The notes: generated by a model not told the origin, from the letters alone. A stretch of 64,000 bases of DNA from Caldilineaceae bacterium SB0664_bin_27 (GCA_009838625.1 VXRG01000004.1:1-64000); one strand, 5' to 3'; positions 20,663-31,083 are shown, numbered from the stretch's first letter. Numbers and translations: made by a program.

Positions 20663-20720
20663 TTTTCAGATCTCAGGGAAAAACTGTTGACCATGAAATG
20701 TGAAGTGCGCTTGCAGCACT

Positions 20721-21572
20721 TCACGTTGCGTGCACTTTTTTGCGCTTGAGGAAAGACAGGCTCTCTTTCGCCAGCGCGTCAGGGCTTTCGGCCAGTGGAC
20801 GCCAAATGCATGTCGCTCCCGCCAACTCCGGAATGACCGCGTTGAAGGACTCCACCACCAGCCAGCCACTGTATCGGACATCAGCCAGCGCCTGAAATGT
20901 CCCGGTCCAATCCACCTGTCCGCTACCGACTGCGCCGCGATCGTTTTCGCTGCAATGGAAATGTTTGATATGCATTCCGGCCCGGCGGATGGCGTCCGGC
21001 GTAGACTTTTCCTCAATGTGCATGTGGAACGTATCCAGCAATAAGCCCACCGACGGCTGATCCACCGCATTCATCAGGCGCACGCCATCCTGAACTGTAT
21101 TGAGCATGAACGTCTCGAAGCGGTTCAGCGGCTCGAGCGCAAGCGTCACGCCCTCGGCCGAGGCAACGGCGCCGACCTCCTGTAGAGATCGGACACAGTT
21201 GTCAAATTCCTGACCGGTAAATCCCCGTCCCCGCAGTTCACCGACAGGCACGGCCATCGGTCCGCACAGGAGATCCGCGCCCAGGGCAGACGCGGCGCGC
21301 ACTACCTTCTGCAGCCACGCCACCCCTTGCGTCCGGCGCTCGTCATCAATAAGACTGAGTCCTGGGGCCATCGCTGTGGACGCGGTGCAGGCCAGACCAC
21401 TGTTCACGCAAGCCTGGCGGATAGCGGTCAAGTCAAGGGTTGCTGGATCGAAGATGGGAAGTTCAACGCCGTTGTAACCCATTTCACTGATGGTCGGGAA
21501 AAGGGCCATCTCGTCGGCGTCGATCCTGCCGCTCCACACCATCAGATGAACACCGAGCTGGCGGCCGTTCAT
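20721..21572 (-). CDS. Sugar phosphate isomerase/epimerase (TIM barrel)
   Basis: MGYNGVELPIFDP, VTLALEPLNRFETFMLNTV, LLLDTFHMHIEEK, HFHCSENDRGAVGSGQVDW. Confidence 0.9.
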   Translation of the reverse strand: MNGRQLGVHLMVWSGRIDADEMALFPTISEMGYNGVELPIFDPATLDLTAIRQACVNSGLACTASTAMAPGLSLIDDERRTQGVAWLQKVVRAASALGADLLCGPMAVPVGELRGRGFTGQEFDNCVRSLQEVGAVASAEGVTLALEPLNRFETFMLNTVQDGVRLMNAVDQPSVGLLLDTFHMHIEEKSTPDAIRRAGMHIKHFHCSENDRGAVGSGQVDWTGTFQALADVRYSGWLVVESFNAVIPELAGATCIWRPLAESPDALAKESLSFLKRKKVHAT

Positions 21573-21581
21573 GAGACGTCC

Positions 21582-22427
21582 TTATCCTTTCAGCCCGGTA
21601 AGGACGATCCCTTCGACGAAGGCCCGCTGCGCGAGAAAATAGACAATGATGACCGGCAGCACCATCAGAGTGGCCAGCACCATCACGTAATGGGTCCAAT
21701 CGAGGCCGCTCTCGAAGTGTTGGAGCGCGTTCAGTCCCAGGGCCAGGGTAAACATATCTCGCTTATGCAGATAGATGAGTGGCGCCAGAAAGTCGTTCCA
21801 ATTGTAGAGCAGTGACAACACGAGAACGACTGTCAGCGCAGGCCGGGCCAGAGGAAGAATGATCTGGGCAAATATACGAGGACGACTGGCCCCGTCAATA
21901 CGGGCCGCGTCTTCCAATTCCAAGGGAATTGTGCGGAAAAACTGGCGCAACAGAAAGATCGTAATCGGGCCGCCAAACCAGTCCGGCACAATCAGGGGTA
22001 GATAAGTCCCGATCCAGCCCAGGCGTGTGAACAGAATGTAGACGGGTATCATCGTCACGACGTACGGCAGCATCACAGTCGAGAGGATCAACCCAAACAT
22101 TATGTCTCGCCCTTTGAAACGCAGCCGGGCAAAGCTGTAGGCAGCCATGGAGGAGCTGATTATAACGCCCACCGTAGAAAAGAGCGTGACAATCATGGTA
22201 TTAGCTGTATAGCGCACGACCGCCACAACCTCGAACACTTCCCGGTAGTTTGACCAGCGGACCGGATCGGGTATCCACTTGGGCGGAAAAACATAGATCT
22301 CATGGGGGGCTTTCAATGAAGAAGAAAGTAGCCAAAAGAACGGAATCAGCATAAATGCGCTGCCACCGGCCAGCATCAGATGAATCAGAAAACGACTGGC
22401 AGTGTGCCTGATACGGTAAGCGGTCAC
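21582..22427 (-). CDS. Carbohydrate ABC transporter permease (MalG-like)
   Basis: Polytopic; EAA motif EDAARIDGASRPRIFAQIILPLARPAL. Confidence 0.93.
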   Translation of the reverse strand: MTAYRIRHTASRFLIHLMLAGGSAFMLIPFFWLLSSSLKAPHEIYVFPPKWIPDPVRWSNYREVFEVVAVVRYTANTMIVTLFSTVGVIISSSMAAYSFARLRFKGRDIMFGLILSTVMLPYVVTMIPVYILFTRLGWIGTYLPLIVPDWFGGPITIFLLRQFFRTIPLELEDAARIDGASRPRIFAQIILPLARPALTVVLVLSLLYNWNDFLAPLIYLHKRDMFTLALGLNALQHFESGLDWTHYVMVLATLMVLPVIIVYFLAQRAFVEGIVLTGLKG

Positions 22428-23398
22428 GAGCCGCCCCCTTCTGTTTCGTAATAGACCCAGCGCCGCTGACTGTAGAAGAGAATAATCGTCAGCAGCATTA
22501 CCACGAGGAAGAGAATCCAGGCCATTGCTGATGCGTAGCCGTTGCGAAAGTAGCCGAAGGCGTTGCGAAACATGTACAGAACATAAAAGAGCGCGGCGTT
22601 GTCCGGTCCGGCAGAGGAGGCAGAAGGATTCGACACAAACAGGACATAGGCCACCCCGAAGACCTGAAAGCTATTGATGACCGTCACAATCAACTGGTAG
22701 AAGATAATCGAAGAGGTGAGTGGCAACGTCACGTGGCGGAACCTGGCCCAGAGGTTGGCCCCATCCACTTCAGCGGCTTCGTAGAACGTGCGGGGCACAC
22801 TGGTAATCGAAGCCAGAAAAATGAGCACAGAGTTGCCCAGCCCCCACAGACCGATAAAGACAATGGATGGCACGATCCAGTCCGGGTCGGTCAGCCAACG
22901 GGGGGCGGGCAGGCCCAGCACCTTGAGTGGATAGTTGATCGGCCCGAACTCCGGATTCAAGCCCCAACGCCAGATGGTGGCGCTGGCGACTACCGGCACC
23001 ACTGACGGCAGATACCAGAGAGTGCGATAGGATGTGATCCCCCGCACATTGCGGCTCATCAGCAGAGCAATAGTGTAGGCACATGTGAGGGACAGAGGCA
23101 CAAAAAGAGACACATACCACAAGGTCACCTCAATGGATCGCAGCCACAGAGCATCAGTGACCAGCTTGGTGTAGTTGGCGAATCCGATCCACTTGGGGGC
23201 GGTGATGATTTCGTACTTCGTGAAGCTCAGATAGAGGCTGGCGAACACCGGGCCGAGGCGGAAAAACAGCAGCCCCAACACAGCTGGAACGATAAAGAGC
23301 CAGCCAAAAAAAGTCTCCTCGAAGCTGAGACGATGGAAAAAGCGCAGACCTCGATCGGTCTGCGCAGCGGGTGTAGATTGAGCAGGTGAAGATTGCAT
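22424..23398 (-). CDS. Sugar ABC transporter permease (MalF-like)
   Basis: Polytopic; EAA motif YEAAEVDGANLWARFRHVTLPLTSSI; overlaps next gene by 4 nt. Confidence 0.93.
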   Translation of the reverse strand: MQSSPAQSTPAAQTDRGLRFFHRLSFEETFFGWLFIVPAVLGLLFFRLGPVFASLYLSFTKYEIITAPKWIGFANYTKLVTDALWLRSIEVTLWYVSLFVPLSLTCAYTIALLMSRNVRGITSYRTLWYLPSVVPVVASATIWRWGLNPEFGPINYPLKVLGLPAPRWLTDPDWIVPSIVFIGLWGLGNSVLIFLASITSVPRTFYEAAEVDGANLWARFRHVTLPLTSSIIFYQLIVTVINSFQVFGVAYVLFVSNPSASSAGPDNAALFYVLYMFRNAFGYFRNGYASAMAWILFLVVMLLTIILFYSQRRWVYYETEGGGS

Positions 23399-24769
23399 TT
23401 AGGTGATTTCACCAGTTTGCAGGATATGTTCCGAGCCCTGGCGCACCTCAGTGGCGACATCTTCCCAGCGAATATCACCGATCCAAAGTTGGTCCAGATA
23501 CGGTCCCCAGTAATCCAGCATCGTCTGATACCAGCCACCGTAGTAAGAGCCGATGGTGTCTCCGGGCCAGCGGAACGTTGCCTTATCCTCGAACGCGTCA
23601 TAGAAGGCCTGGCGGTACTTCATTTCCGGCGGTGACTCATTGGTCAGGAACTGTTCGCGCAGATCTTTACGGGTCGGCTGCTGCATACCCAGATCGACAA
23701 GAATCTGCTGCCCTGGGTTGCTGAGGCAGGCCCAGGAGATGAAATCGTAGGATTCCTGGGGATAGTCAGTCTGGGAGAAAACGCATAGGGGCGAGTAGTG
23801 GCCGTAGGAAGTCTTTGTTTTGTTATACGGTACCGGGAATGTGCCCCAGTTGACACCGGCCTGATTGATGCGGCCCAATGACCAGACGCCGATGTGCTGC
23901 ATGGCAACGTTGCCGGCCTGCAAGCTGGTCTCGCCAGCGGCTTCGTATGCCGGCGATGGATTCACAAAGTGCTTCAAACCCAAATCCGCCAACCAGTTCA
24001 TCGCCTCAATGAACTCATCCGAGTCCATGGGCATCGTGCCGTCGTCAGCGATAATCTCCGCGTCATTGCCCCAAATGTAGGTCGGCCGACCGTGACCAAA
24101 GCCAGCCCTGAGGCCGTACTGACGCACACGGGCCGGATCGAAATCAGAATCGCTGGCTGAATTGTCGTCCAGGTCGAATGTGAGAACCTTGGCGAGTTCG
24201 ACGATTTCGTCCCATGTCATCCATGCGTCCGGCTCTGGATGTGGAACGCCAACCTCATCGAACAAGTCGATATTGAACGCCATGAGCATCGCGCCGCTAT
24301 CCCAGGGGATGCCCCAGCGGGCGCCGTCGTAGGTTTGAGCGATCCAGACGTTTTCGACATAGTCATCTTCACTAAAGTCAGGATCCGCCTCAAAGTACGG
24401 CTCAAGATTGGTCGTCACACCCTTGCGTGTGAGGGGGCCGGTGGTGCGGTTGGCGTCAAACCACATGTCCGGTCCAGTGCCGGCGGAAATCATGATCAGC
24501 AGGGCTTCCTGATGGGAGGCGCCTGCCACCGCGTTAATCTCGAACTCGATGTTGGGGTTGGCCTCCCTATACAGAGACATCTGCTGGTCCATGACGTTCT
24601 CGATGAACTGACCGCCCCGGTTAAAGAAGTTCAGGGTAATTGGTTCGGCGGATGCGCCCATATCGCCGCCGGCCGGCATCGGCGCCGCGCACGCGGCTAA
24701 CGCACCGACTGCCGTGCTGCCCGCGGCCAACTGCAAAAAGCTTCTTCGACTCATTTCTGTTCGCTGCAC
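23399..24769 (-). CDS. Extracellular solute-binding lipoprotein (sugar ABC importer, Tat-type signal)
   Basis: MSRRSFLQLAAGSTAVGALAACAAP (twin Arg + lipobox); SBP1 fold-like body. Confidence 0.9.
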   Translation of the reverse strand: MQRTEMSRRSFLQLAAGSTAVGALAACAAPMPAGGDMGASAEPITLNFFNRGGQFIENVMDQQMSLYREANPNIEFEINAVAGASHQEALLIMISAGTGPDMWFDANRTTGPLTRKGVTTNLEPYFEADPDFSEDDYVENVWIAQTYDGARWGIPWDSGAMLMAFNIDLFDEVGVPHPEPDAWMTWDEIVELAKVLTFDLDDNSASDSDFDPARVRQYGLRAGFGHGRPTYIWGNDAEIIADDGTMPMDSDEFIEAMNWLADLGLKHFVNPSPAYEAAGETSLQAGNVAMQHIGVWSLGRINQAGVNWGTFPVPYNKTKTSYGHYSPLCVFSQTDYPQESYDFISWACLSNPGQQILVDLGMQQPTRKDLREQFLTNESPPEMKYRQAFYDAFEDKATFRWPGDTIGSYYGGWYQTMLDYWGPYLDQLWIGDIRWEDVATEVRQGSEHILQTGEIT

Positions 24770-25410
24770 AGTTTTCCTCCTGGAAATTTGATGGACTGAA
24801 CGTTTAAGGTAGAACCGCGTTCACTTCGTTGGAAAGATGAACACGAAGGAGTTGGTCTTGGAGAATATTGCCGCCATGCTATCCTGAACCACAGGGATCG
24901 ACAGCGAACTGATAGCTCAAGTTTCGCAGACGAGGCGTCAATACGCACTGGGGCCAGCTGACACAAGCCAACGACGGCGAAACTTCAATCGGAAAATGCT
25001 ATAACAGGCGGAGCGAATCGGGAGATACTACCAGGTTGCTGGAATCGTATTCAACACAGAACCGGATTATAGCAGGCCGGCCGATTCGTGCCAAAATTTA
25101 TTGGTCGGTACGGGAGCATCCCACCCAGATTGCTGGGGAGACATGGTTGACCAGCAGTGGCTTCAGTCGGCCGATTGGCTGGCTCTAGAGGACGGACAAT
25201 AAGTTGGGATGCACCTGTTGGGATTGGAGGCCAAGGGGGATGCAGTCCAAAATGGGGGCGAGATTCAGGCTGCCTCTGGGGAGTTTTATCGGGATCCATA
25301 TTATGCTGCTCTGAAGAATCCCAAATCTGTGATGCACCCCGAAATTGTATGAATTTCATATACATCTGCATGCAACCAGGCTTGGGGCGTTCCCTTCTGC
25401 TGAATTCCGA

Positions 25411-25444
25411 AAACCTGTACAAAACATAAACAAAACCTGTACAA
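25411..25444. repeat. Direct repeat AAACCTGTACAA x2, 22-bp spacing
   Basis: 25411-25422 and 25433-25444 identical. Confidence 0.8.
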
Positions 25445-25553
25445 GTCTAACAGATCACCAACCGCGAACAACCGCATTTCCGCGCCGATTTTGCAGCCAA
25501 AATCAGCTCGAAAGCACGCTCCCGCGACACCTTCATTTCTCCCGATTTTTGCA

Positions 25554-25589
25554 TGAAAGTGATGCATCCCTATTGATGCATCACTTTCA
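25554..25589. repeat. Perfect 15-bp inverted repeat TGAAAGTGATGCATC-CCTATT-GATGCATCACTTTCA
   Basis: Arms 25554-25568 and 25575-25589 are exact reverse complements. Confidence 0.95.
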
Positions 25590-25637
25590 CACCGTTTTTC
25601 GCCCTATTTCTCTCTGGTCAGGACCCAATATCCAGTA

Positions 25638-25669
25638 ATGCATCACTTTTTGGGAAAATGCATCACTTT
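25638..25669. repeat. Two further copies of ATGCATCACTTT
   Basis: 25638-25649 and 25658-25669 match the arm of the 25554-25589 inverted repeat. Confidence 0.9.
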
Positions 25670-26139
25670 CGCGGCCCCTTCGCGCCCTCCACCGCACCGC
25701 CGAAAGACCGCCCCTCAGCCATCGAAATGATGAACCGGAGTCCTCCGTGAAGGCCGTACAGAATCAGCCCAAACGGACACTTCAGACGCCACAGTTGTCC
25801 CCTTTCCGCGCATCATCGCCCGCGCCGCAGGCCAATACTTTCATATGAGTGCATACCACATTAGTGACGAACTCTCATATATCCCGACGAACAACATCGC
25901 CGCGGCCAGCCCGCAATCCGATCTCCTGCAGAGGCGCCGGCAGTTCCCGTTCCTCGCTCCTCACGCCTCGCCTTTGTTCACATCCCAGATCTGGACTGCA
26001 CCCGGGCCGGGAGAGCCGCTTTCTCGATTCAGATGTATAATGTTCAGGTGAGTTGAGAGAGCAGAGGCGCCAAGACCCTCTGCGTGCCTCGCAATCTTCG
26101 CGCGTCTTCATTGACATACAGGTGATGAGAGGGTGAAAC

Positions 26140-26661
26140 ATGCAGAATGGATTGAGCTCAGAGGAGCATCGGCGGCTGGCGGAAGAAGAAAAGGGCAGCA
26201 TCGCCTTTGCGATCGTGACCGTCTCCGATACACGCACGCCGGAAACGGACCGCAGCGGCCAGGCAATCCGCCAGATGGCCGAGGCTGAGGGTCACCAGGT
26301 GATCGCTTCCCGCATCGTGCCGGACGAGCCGGAACAGGTGTCGGCCGCTCTGGAAGATTTCAGCGGGAGCGGCGCGCAGGTGATCATCTTCAACGGAGGC
26401 ACTGGTGTCAGTAAGCGGGACCGCACCTATGACGTCCTGTCGCAGGCGTTGGAAAAGGAGCTGCCGGGATTCGGAGAGATCTTTCGGATGCTCAGCTACG
26501 ACGAGGTGGGGGCGGCGGCGATGCTCAGCCGTGCCACAGCGGGCACGTATCGGGGCTGTGCGATCATCAGTGTGCCGGGTTCGACCAATGCGGTCAAACT
26601 GGCGATGGAGAAGCTGGTATTGCCTGAGATTCAGCATCTGGCGTGGGAGATTACGCGGTGA
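26140..26661 (+). CDS. MoaB/Mog family molybdenum cofactor biosynthesis protein
   Basis: [73 protein letters not shown]. Confidence 0.92.
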   Translation: MQNGLSSEEHRRLAEEEKGSIAFAIVTVSDTRTPETDRSGQAIRQMAEAEGHQVIASRIVPDEPEQVSAALEDFSGSGAQVIIFNGGTGVSKRDRTYDVLSQALEKELPGFGEIFRMLSYDEVGAAAMLSRATAGTYRGCAIISVPGSTNAVKLAMEKLVLPEIQHLAWEITR

Positions 26662-26875
26662 CAAGATGCGCGAGCGGGCAGTGAGAGTGGTAACTTGGCA
26701 GGAAACCTATGGGGCCGTAGACATCAGCGATACGGCGTAAACTATACTCCTGCTTACAATATCCCGGAACACGGGCGCCGCTGGCGCATTTCTGGCACCC
26801 GTTAACCAAGTCACCTGAAGTTCCGCGAAGTGACGGCCTCGCTTTTCTGAAGAAGGCGCAACGCGGCTGAATTGC

Positions 26876-27109
26876 GTGTGGCCGCAGCAGACGACCGGTT
26901 ATCTGATGATCACCCCGGCCATCTTCTTGCTCCTGTTGTTGATCTTTTTCGCACTGTCCAATGTATTTCGCCTGAGCTTCTTTAAGATTACCGATCGGCG
27001 CGATCAGCTGGCCGCCTTCGCAGGGCTGAGAAACTTAGCCAGTCCGAGGGACCACAGCATTAGTCGTTTCGGCATGAAGAATACGCTCTTTAGCAATCTT
27101 TTTTCATAA
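26876..27109 (+). pseudogene. N-terminal fragment of a MalF-like sugar ABC permease
   Basis: TTGYLMITPAIFLLLLLIFFALSNVFRLSFFKIT...FAGLRN...FGMKNTLFSNLFS then stop; resembles the N-terminus of MalF-type permeases, no EAA motif downstream. Confidence 0.5.
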
Positions 27110-27329
27110 TTTTCATTCTCACTTACAATAGGAAAGCTTCCCCTGGCGCGAAATGTAGTGTCCGCAGCGGACTCAAGAGACTTGTGCCGTCCGCTCCGCG
27201 CGTGCACGCGCTGATTGAGGCGCATTCCTCCATGCGCTGAGGCCGTTCCCAGTGGGAATGCCTCAAAGGCTGTGGAAGTACGGCGGACCATGTAATTTAA
27301 TCAGTCCCATCTTTTCTAAGGGCTAGACA

Positions 27330-28748
27330 ATGACCTTGCGATCCCGATTGCTTATCGGAATACTCTTGCTCGCTCTGATTTCTGTGGCCGCCTGCAATCG
27401 GTCTGACGAGGAGCCGACCACGACACCGACCAAGACGTCGACACCGGCCGGCGAGACGAGCCCGCCGCCAACGGATACACCTGCACCCCCTACGGCCACC
27501 GCGACCAGCGAGCCGCCGACGGCGACGCCGGAGCCGGAGGAAACTGCCACGCCGGCACCGACGGAGGAGCAGCCAGACACGCAGTCGCCGCAAGCGGAAC
27601 AGGTGGGAGAAGACGGGTTCTTACCCGCGACGATGGAGAGCCCTGATTTCGGCACGCAGGCCTTCCTCTGGTGGCGGCCCGAGGTGGCGGAGAGAGACTT
27701 GAACCTGATACGTGAGGGCGGCTTTCACTGGGTCAAGCAGACTTTTGCCTGGGAGAACATAGAGGGAGCAGGCAAAGGGCACCTGGATTGGTCATTCTCG
27801 GACCGAGTTGTACACCAGGTGAACAGCGCCAATCTGAAACTCCTCGCGCGGATCTCAATCGATCCGCAGAAAAGAGATTTCTGGGCGGGTCTTCCCCCCG
27901 ATAGCGCGGATCACTTCGCCGACTATGTATTTGCCTTGGCCAGCCGCTACAGTTGTAAGCCCGGGGCCGTTGGCTGTATTCAGGGATATCAAATCTGGAA
28001 TGAACCGAATCTAAGCCGTGAGTGGGGTCACAAGCGCCCGAATCCTGCCGAATATGTTTATTTTCTGGGCCGGGCGTATGCGGCGATCAAGCAGGCCAAC
28101 CCGAATGCAATCGTTGTCAGCGCCGGAATGGCGCCGACGGGAGATGACAACGAATACGCGATGCCGGACCACGTGTACTACGAGCAAATGTATGAGGCAA
28201 TGGGTGGAAGCAGCGAGGGTTACTTCGACGCGCTTGGCGTCCATGGGGTTGGATTTGCAGCGCCTCCCGAGCTGGACCCCGAGGTTGCGGCTACGGAAGA
28301 GCGGTACGGTGGGCACCGGTTCTTCAGTTTCCGCCATGTTGAGGATATTCGGGCGATCATGGAGCATTACGGTGACACGGACAAGCAGATCGTCCTGTTG
28401 GAGTTCGGCTGGACTTCCGACAATGTAAATCCGAACTATCGCTGGCATGGCAGGGATGCCGGTATCGATTTCGATGTGCAGGCAGAGTATCTGAGACGCG
28501 CTTACGAATGGGCCGAAGCCAACTGGCATCCGTGGATTGGCCTGATGAGTTTGATCACAATGCCCAATCTGGAGTGGCTGAGCGACGGCAATCCCGAGGA
28601 TGAAGAGCAGTTCTGGTGGGGAATCATGGAGCCCAGCCCGTGTTGTGGCCCGCCAACTTTCCGACCCGCCTACATAGAGCTATGCCAGTATCTGAATGCC
28701 AGGGAAGGACAGGCGTGCATACACGCGCCAGACGGACAGGGCCAGTAG
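27330..28748 (+). CDS. Lipoprotein with Thr/Pro-rich linker and clan GH-A-like glycoside hydrolase domain
   Basis: Lipobox [31 protein letters not shown] linker; acid/base [13 protein letters not shown], candidate nucleophile [11 protein letters not shown]. Confidence 0.82.
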   Translation: MTLRSRLLIGILLLALISVAACNRSDEEPTTTPTKTSTPAGETSPPPTDTPAPPTATATSEPPTATPEPEETATPAPTEEQPDTQSPQAEQVGEDGFLPATMESPDFGTQAFLWWRPEVAERDLNLIREGGFHWVKQTFAWENIEGAGKGHLDWSFSDRVVHQVNSANLKLLARISIDPQKRDFWAGLPPDSADHFADYVFALASRYSCKPGAVGCIQGYQIWNEPNLSREWGHKRPNPAEYVYFLGRAYAAIKQANPNAIVVSAGMAPTGDDNEYAMPDHVYYEQMYEAMGGSSEGYFDALGVHGVGFAAPPELDPEVAATEERYGGHRFFSFRHVEDIRAIMEHYGDTDKQIVLLEFGWTSDNVNPNYRWHGRDAGIDFDVQAEYLRRAYEWAEANWHPWIGLMSLITMPNLEWLSDGNPEDEEQFWWGIMEPSPCCGPPTFRPAYIELCQYLNAREGQACIHAPDGQGQ

Positions 28749-28778
28749 GTAGGGGGCGAATGTTCGAAATGCGGACTG

Positions 28779-28997
28779 CTAACCGGTGATTTCCTGGAAG
28801 ACCTGGATGGCGTCTTCGATCAGGCCGGCGATGATATCGATCAAGTCAGCTTCACCGGTCAGGGTATCGATCTCAAACGCTGACGGGTCGGGCTGCCAGT
28901 TGCCGGACACGTAAAACCAGCCGAACAGTCCCGCGGCGATGACCGAAGTGAAGAAGATACGATTCAGAAGCCGGCTGTGGCGAGTGAAACGGGGCAT
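28779..28997 (-). CDS. Small single-TM hypothetical protein
   Basis: MPRFTRHSRLLNRIFFTSVIAAGLFGWFYVSGNWQ...; the track ORF runs to 29108 but the internal Met fits better. Confidence 0.45.
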   Translation of the reverse strand: MPRFTRHSRLLNRIFFTSVIAAGLFGWFYVSGNWQPDPSAFEIDTLTGEADLIDIIAGLIEDAIQVFQEITG

Positions 28998-29101
28998 GAA
29001 AGTTGTGTAGGGCTCGACTGGCGTGTGACCAGGGACGCTCTTGTCGTATCGATAATTGTGACGCACTGTCGTCGGAATGATTTTGCTATGCTGGCATGAA
29101 T

Positions 29102-29129
29102 TTGCCAAATCCGGGGTCGGTGCTATACT
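29102..29129 (+). promoter_or_regulatory. Sigma70-type promoter for tRNA-Val
   Basis: TTGCCA - 16 bp - TATACT, about 50 nt upstream of the tRNA. Confidence 0.65.
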
Positions 29130-29178
29130 CTGCTGTGCTCCTGAATCGGCTGTTTCTTGACGACAGCAGGCTTAATTT

Positions 29179-29253
<75 letters not shown>

Positions 29254-29441
29254 CTCAGCAGTGATGATTTATCCTCCTACTATGCTTCAGAACCGCCAGT
29301 CATTCTGGACGGTGATGCAGACGCCTCGCATTCGAAATACGATCTGGGCTTCCCCTAACCCCGCAGCATCCATTTGCCTTTCGCCCCCTGGCAACTGAAA
29401 GAGCCGCGGGGAATCCTGGTCATTCCTTCCTTGGTCCTCAA

Positions 29442-30248
29442 ATGAAAACACTAAAGAAAACGGTCTACGAAATTATCGAAGAGGCTGCGCCGGGTAACCG
29501 GCCTAGCGAAATCTTTGACGTTTTCCTCATCACCCTGATCGCTCTGAATGTCGTTGCGCTGATCGTGGGGACAGTGGAGGAGATTCACCGGATTTCTCCC
29601 GGCGCCTTTTATCTCTTTGAAGTAATTTCGGTCGGCATCTTCACGGTGGAGTTTTTCTTGCGCGTCTGGACATGCACTGAGAATCCGAGTTACGCGCATC
29701 CGGTTAAGGGTCGACTCAAGTACCTTGTCTCTCCACTGGCGCTGATCGACCTACTGGCGGTTCTTCCGGTTTACTTGGTCTTCTTCATCAATCTGCGAGG
29801 GCTTGACCTGCGTTTCCTGCGGGTCATGCGTCTGCTGGCACGCATCGTGCGGCTGGGCCGGTACTTCAACAGTCTGCGCACCTTGGGTAAAATAGTTCAC
29901 ACAAGGCAAGGCGAACTGGCCGCGGTCGTGTCGGTACTCTTCCTGCTCTTGGTGATGACCTCCTCGCTCATGTTCTTTGCCGAACACAAGGCCCAACCGG
30001 AGGAGTTTGCCAGCATTCCGAGAGCTATGTGGTGGAGTATCATCACGCTAACAACGGTGGGCTACGGCGATGTGTTCCCTGTGACGCCGGCGGGGCGTTT
30101 CCTGGCGGGAGTCATTGCGATCGTCGGTATTGGGTTGTTCGCGCTGCCTGCGGGCATTCTGGGGTCGGGGTTTATGGAGGAACTGGAAAGGGAGGCGCGG
30201 GCGCCGGTCAGATGCCCCCATTGCGGTGAAGTGATCGATGAGGGGTGA
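29442..30248 (+). CDS. Voltage-gated potassium channel family protein (6TM ion transporter)
   Basis: S4-like DLRFLRVMRLLARIVRLGRYF and selectivity filter TLTTVGYGDVFPVT; C-terminal RCPHCGEVIDEG. Confidence 0.93.
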   Translation: MKTLKKTVYEIIEEAAPGNRPSEIFDVFLITLIALNVVALIVGTVEEIHRISPGAFYLFEVISVGIFTVEFFLRVWTCTENPSYAHPVKGRLKYLVSPLALIDLLAVLPVYLVFFINLRGLDLRFLRVMRLLARIVRLGRYFNSLRTLGKIVHTRQGELAAVVSVLFLLLVMTSSLMFFAEHKAQPEEFASIPRAMWWSIITLTTVGYGDVFPVTPAGRFLAGVIAIVGIGLFALPAGILGSGFMEELEREARAPVRCPHCGEVIDEG

Positions 30249-30300
30249 CGCACTCGGCGCGCCGCCACGGCCCTGCGAAGTGCTGAATCTACCCAGTCTC

Positions 30301-31083
30301 CTAACGACCGCTGAACTGCGGCTGGCGGCGCTGGCGGAAGGCGGATACACCCTCCTGGGCGTCGGCCGTGTAGGAGGCCAGGCTGCCGGCGAGCGTTTCG
30401 AGGACGACGCCGTTGTCGCCGCTGGCCGGGCTGGCGGCGTCGATCAGCTGCTTGGTCATTTGGACGGCGACCGGACCGTTGGCAGCGATGGAATCGGCCA
30501 GTTCGAGCGCCCGCTCTGCAAGCTGGTCCGCAGGAACTACCTCGTTTACAAGTCCCCACTGTTCAGCCTGTTCGGCTAAAACGCGATCTCCGCTGAAGAT
30601 CATCTGCTTGGCCCGGCTCGGCCCGACAAGCTGTGGCAGGCGCTGCGTGCCGCCCCAGCCGGGAATGATCCCCAGCTTTAGTTCCGGAAAGGATAGCTGC
30701 ACCTCCTCTGCTGCCAGGCGCAAGTCTGCGGCGAGAGCCAGCTCCAGGCCTCCGCCGAAAGTGTAACCATTGAGCACGGCGATGACCGGTTGGGGCAGGC
30801 GGGCGTAACGGGCGAAGATGCGATGCCCGTCGCGGATCCAGCGGCGGCCCATTTCTAGGGGTGGCAGGTCGCTCCATTCGTAGATATCGGCGCCGACACA
30901 GAAGGCTCTGCCGGTTCCGGTGAGAAGAACGACGCGTACGTCATGGTTGCGGTCCAGTTCGTCGGCGTAGGATTCAAGGGCGGCCAGCATCTCCGCGTTG
31001 AGAGCGTTAAGCTTGTCCGCGCGATTGAGGACGATGGTCGCGACTGGTCCTTTATATGTGAGTTTCACGAGTTCGGTGGTCAT
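30301..31083 (-). CDS. Enoyl-CoA hydratase/isomerase family protein
   Basis: IVLNRADKLNALNAEML, FCVGADI, GGGLELALAADLRLA, IPGWGGTQRLPQLVG. Confidence 0.93.
   Translation of the reverse strand: MTTELVKLTYKGPVATIVLNRADKLNALNAEMLAALESYADELDRNHDVRVVLLTGTGRAFCVGADIYEWSDLPPLEMGRRWIRDGHRIFARYARLPQPVIAVLNGYTFGGGLELALAADLRLAAEEVQLSFPELKLGIIPGWGGTQRLPQLVGPSRAKQMIFSGDRVLAEQAEQWGLVNEVVPADQLAERALELADSIAANGPVAVQMTKQLIDAASPASGDNGVVLETLAGSLASYTADAQEGVSAFRQRRQPQFSGR

Noticed and set aside
25554-25669. CRISPR array interpretation of the ATGCATCACTTT repeats
   Set aside because: Repeat too short, spacing irregular (62 and 20 bp), one copy inverted, no cas genes in window
25345-26051. Several 60-100 aa ORFs in the large intergenic region
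   Set aside because: No convincing start context or protein-like composition; overlapping frames equally open
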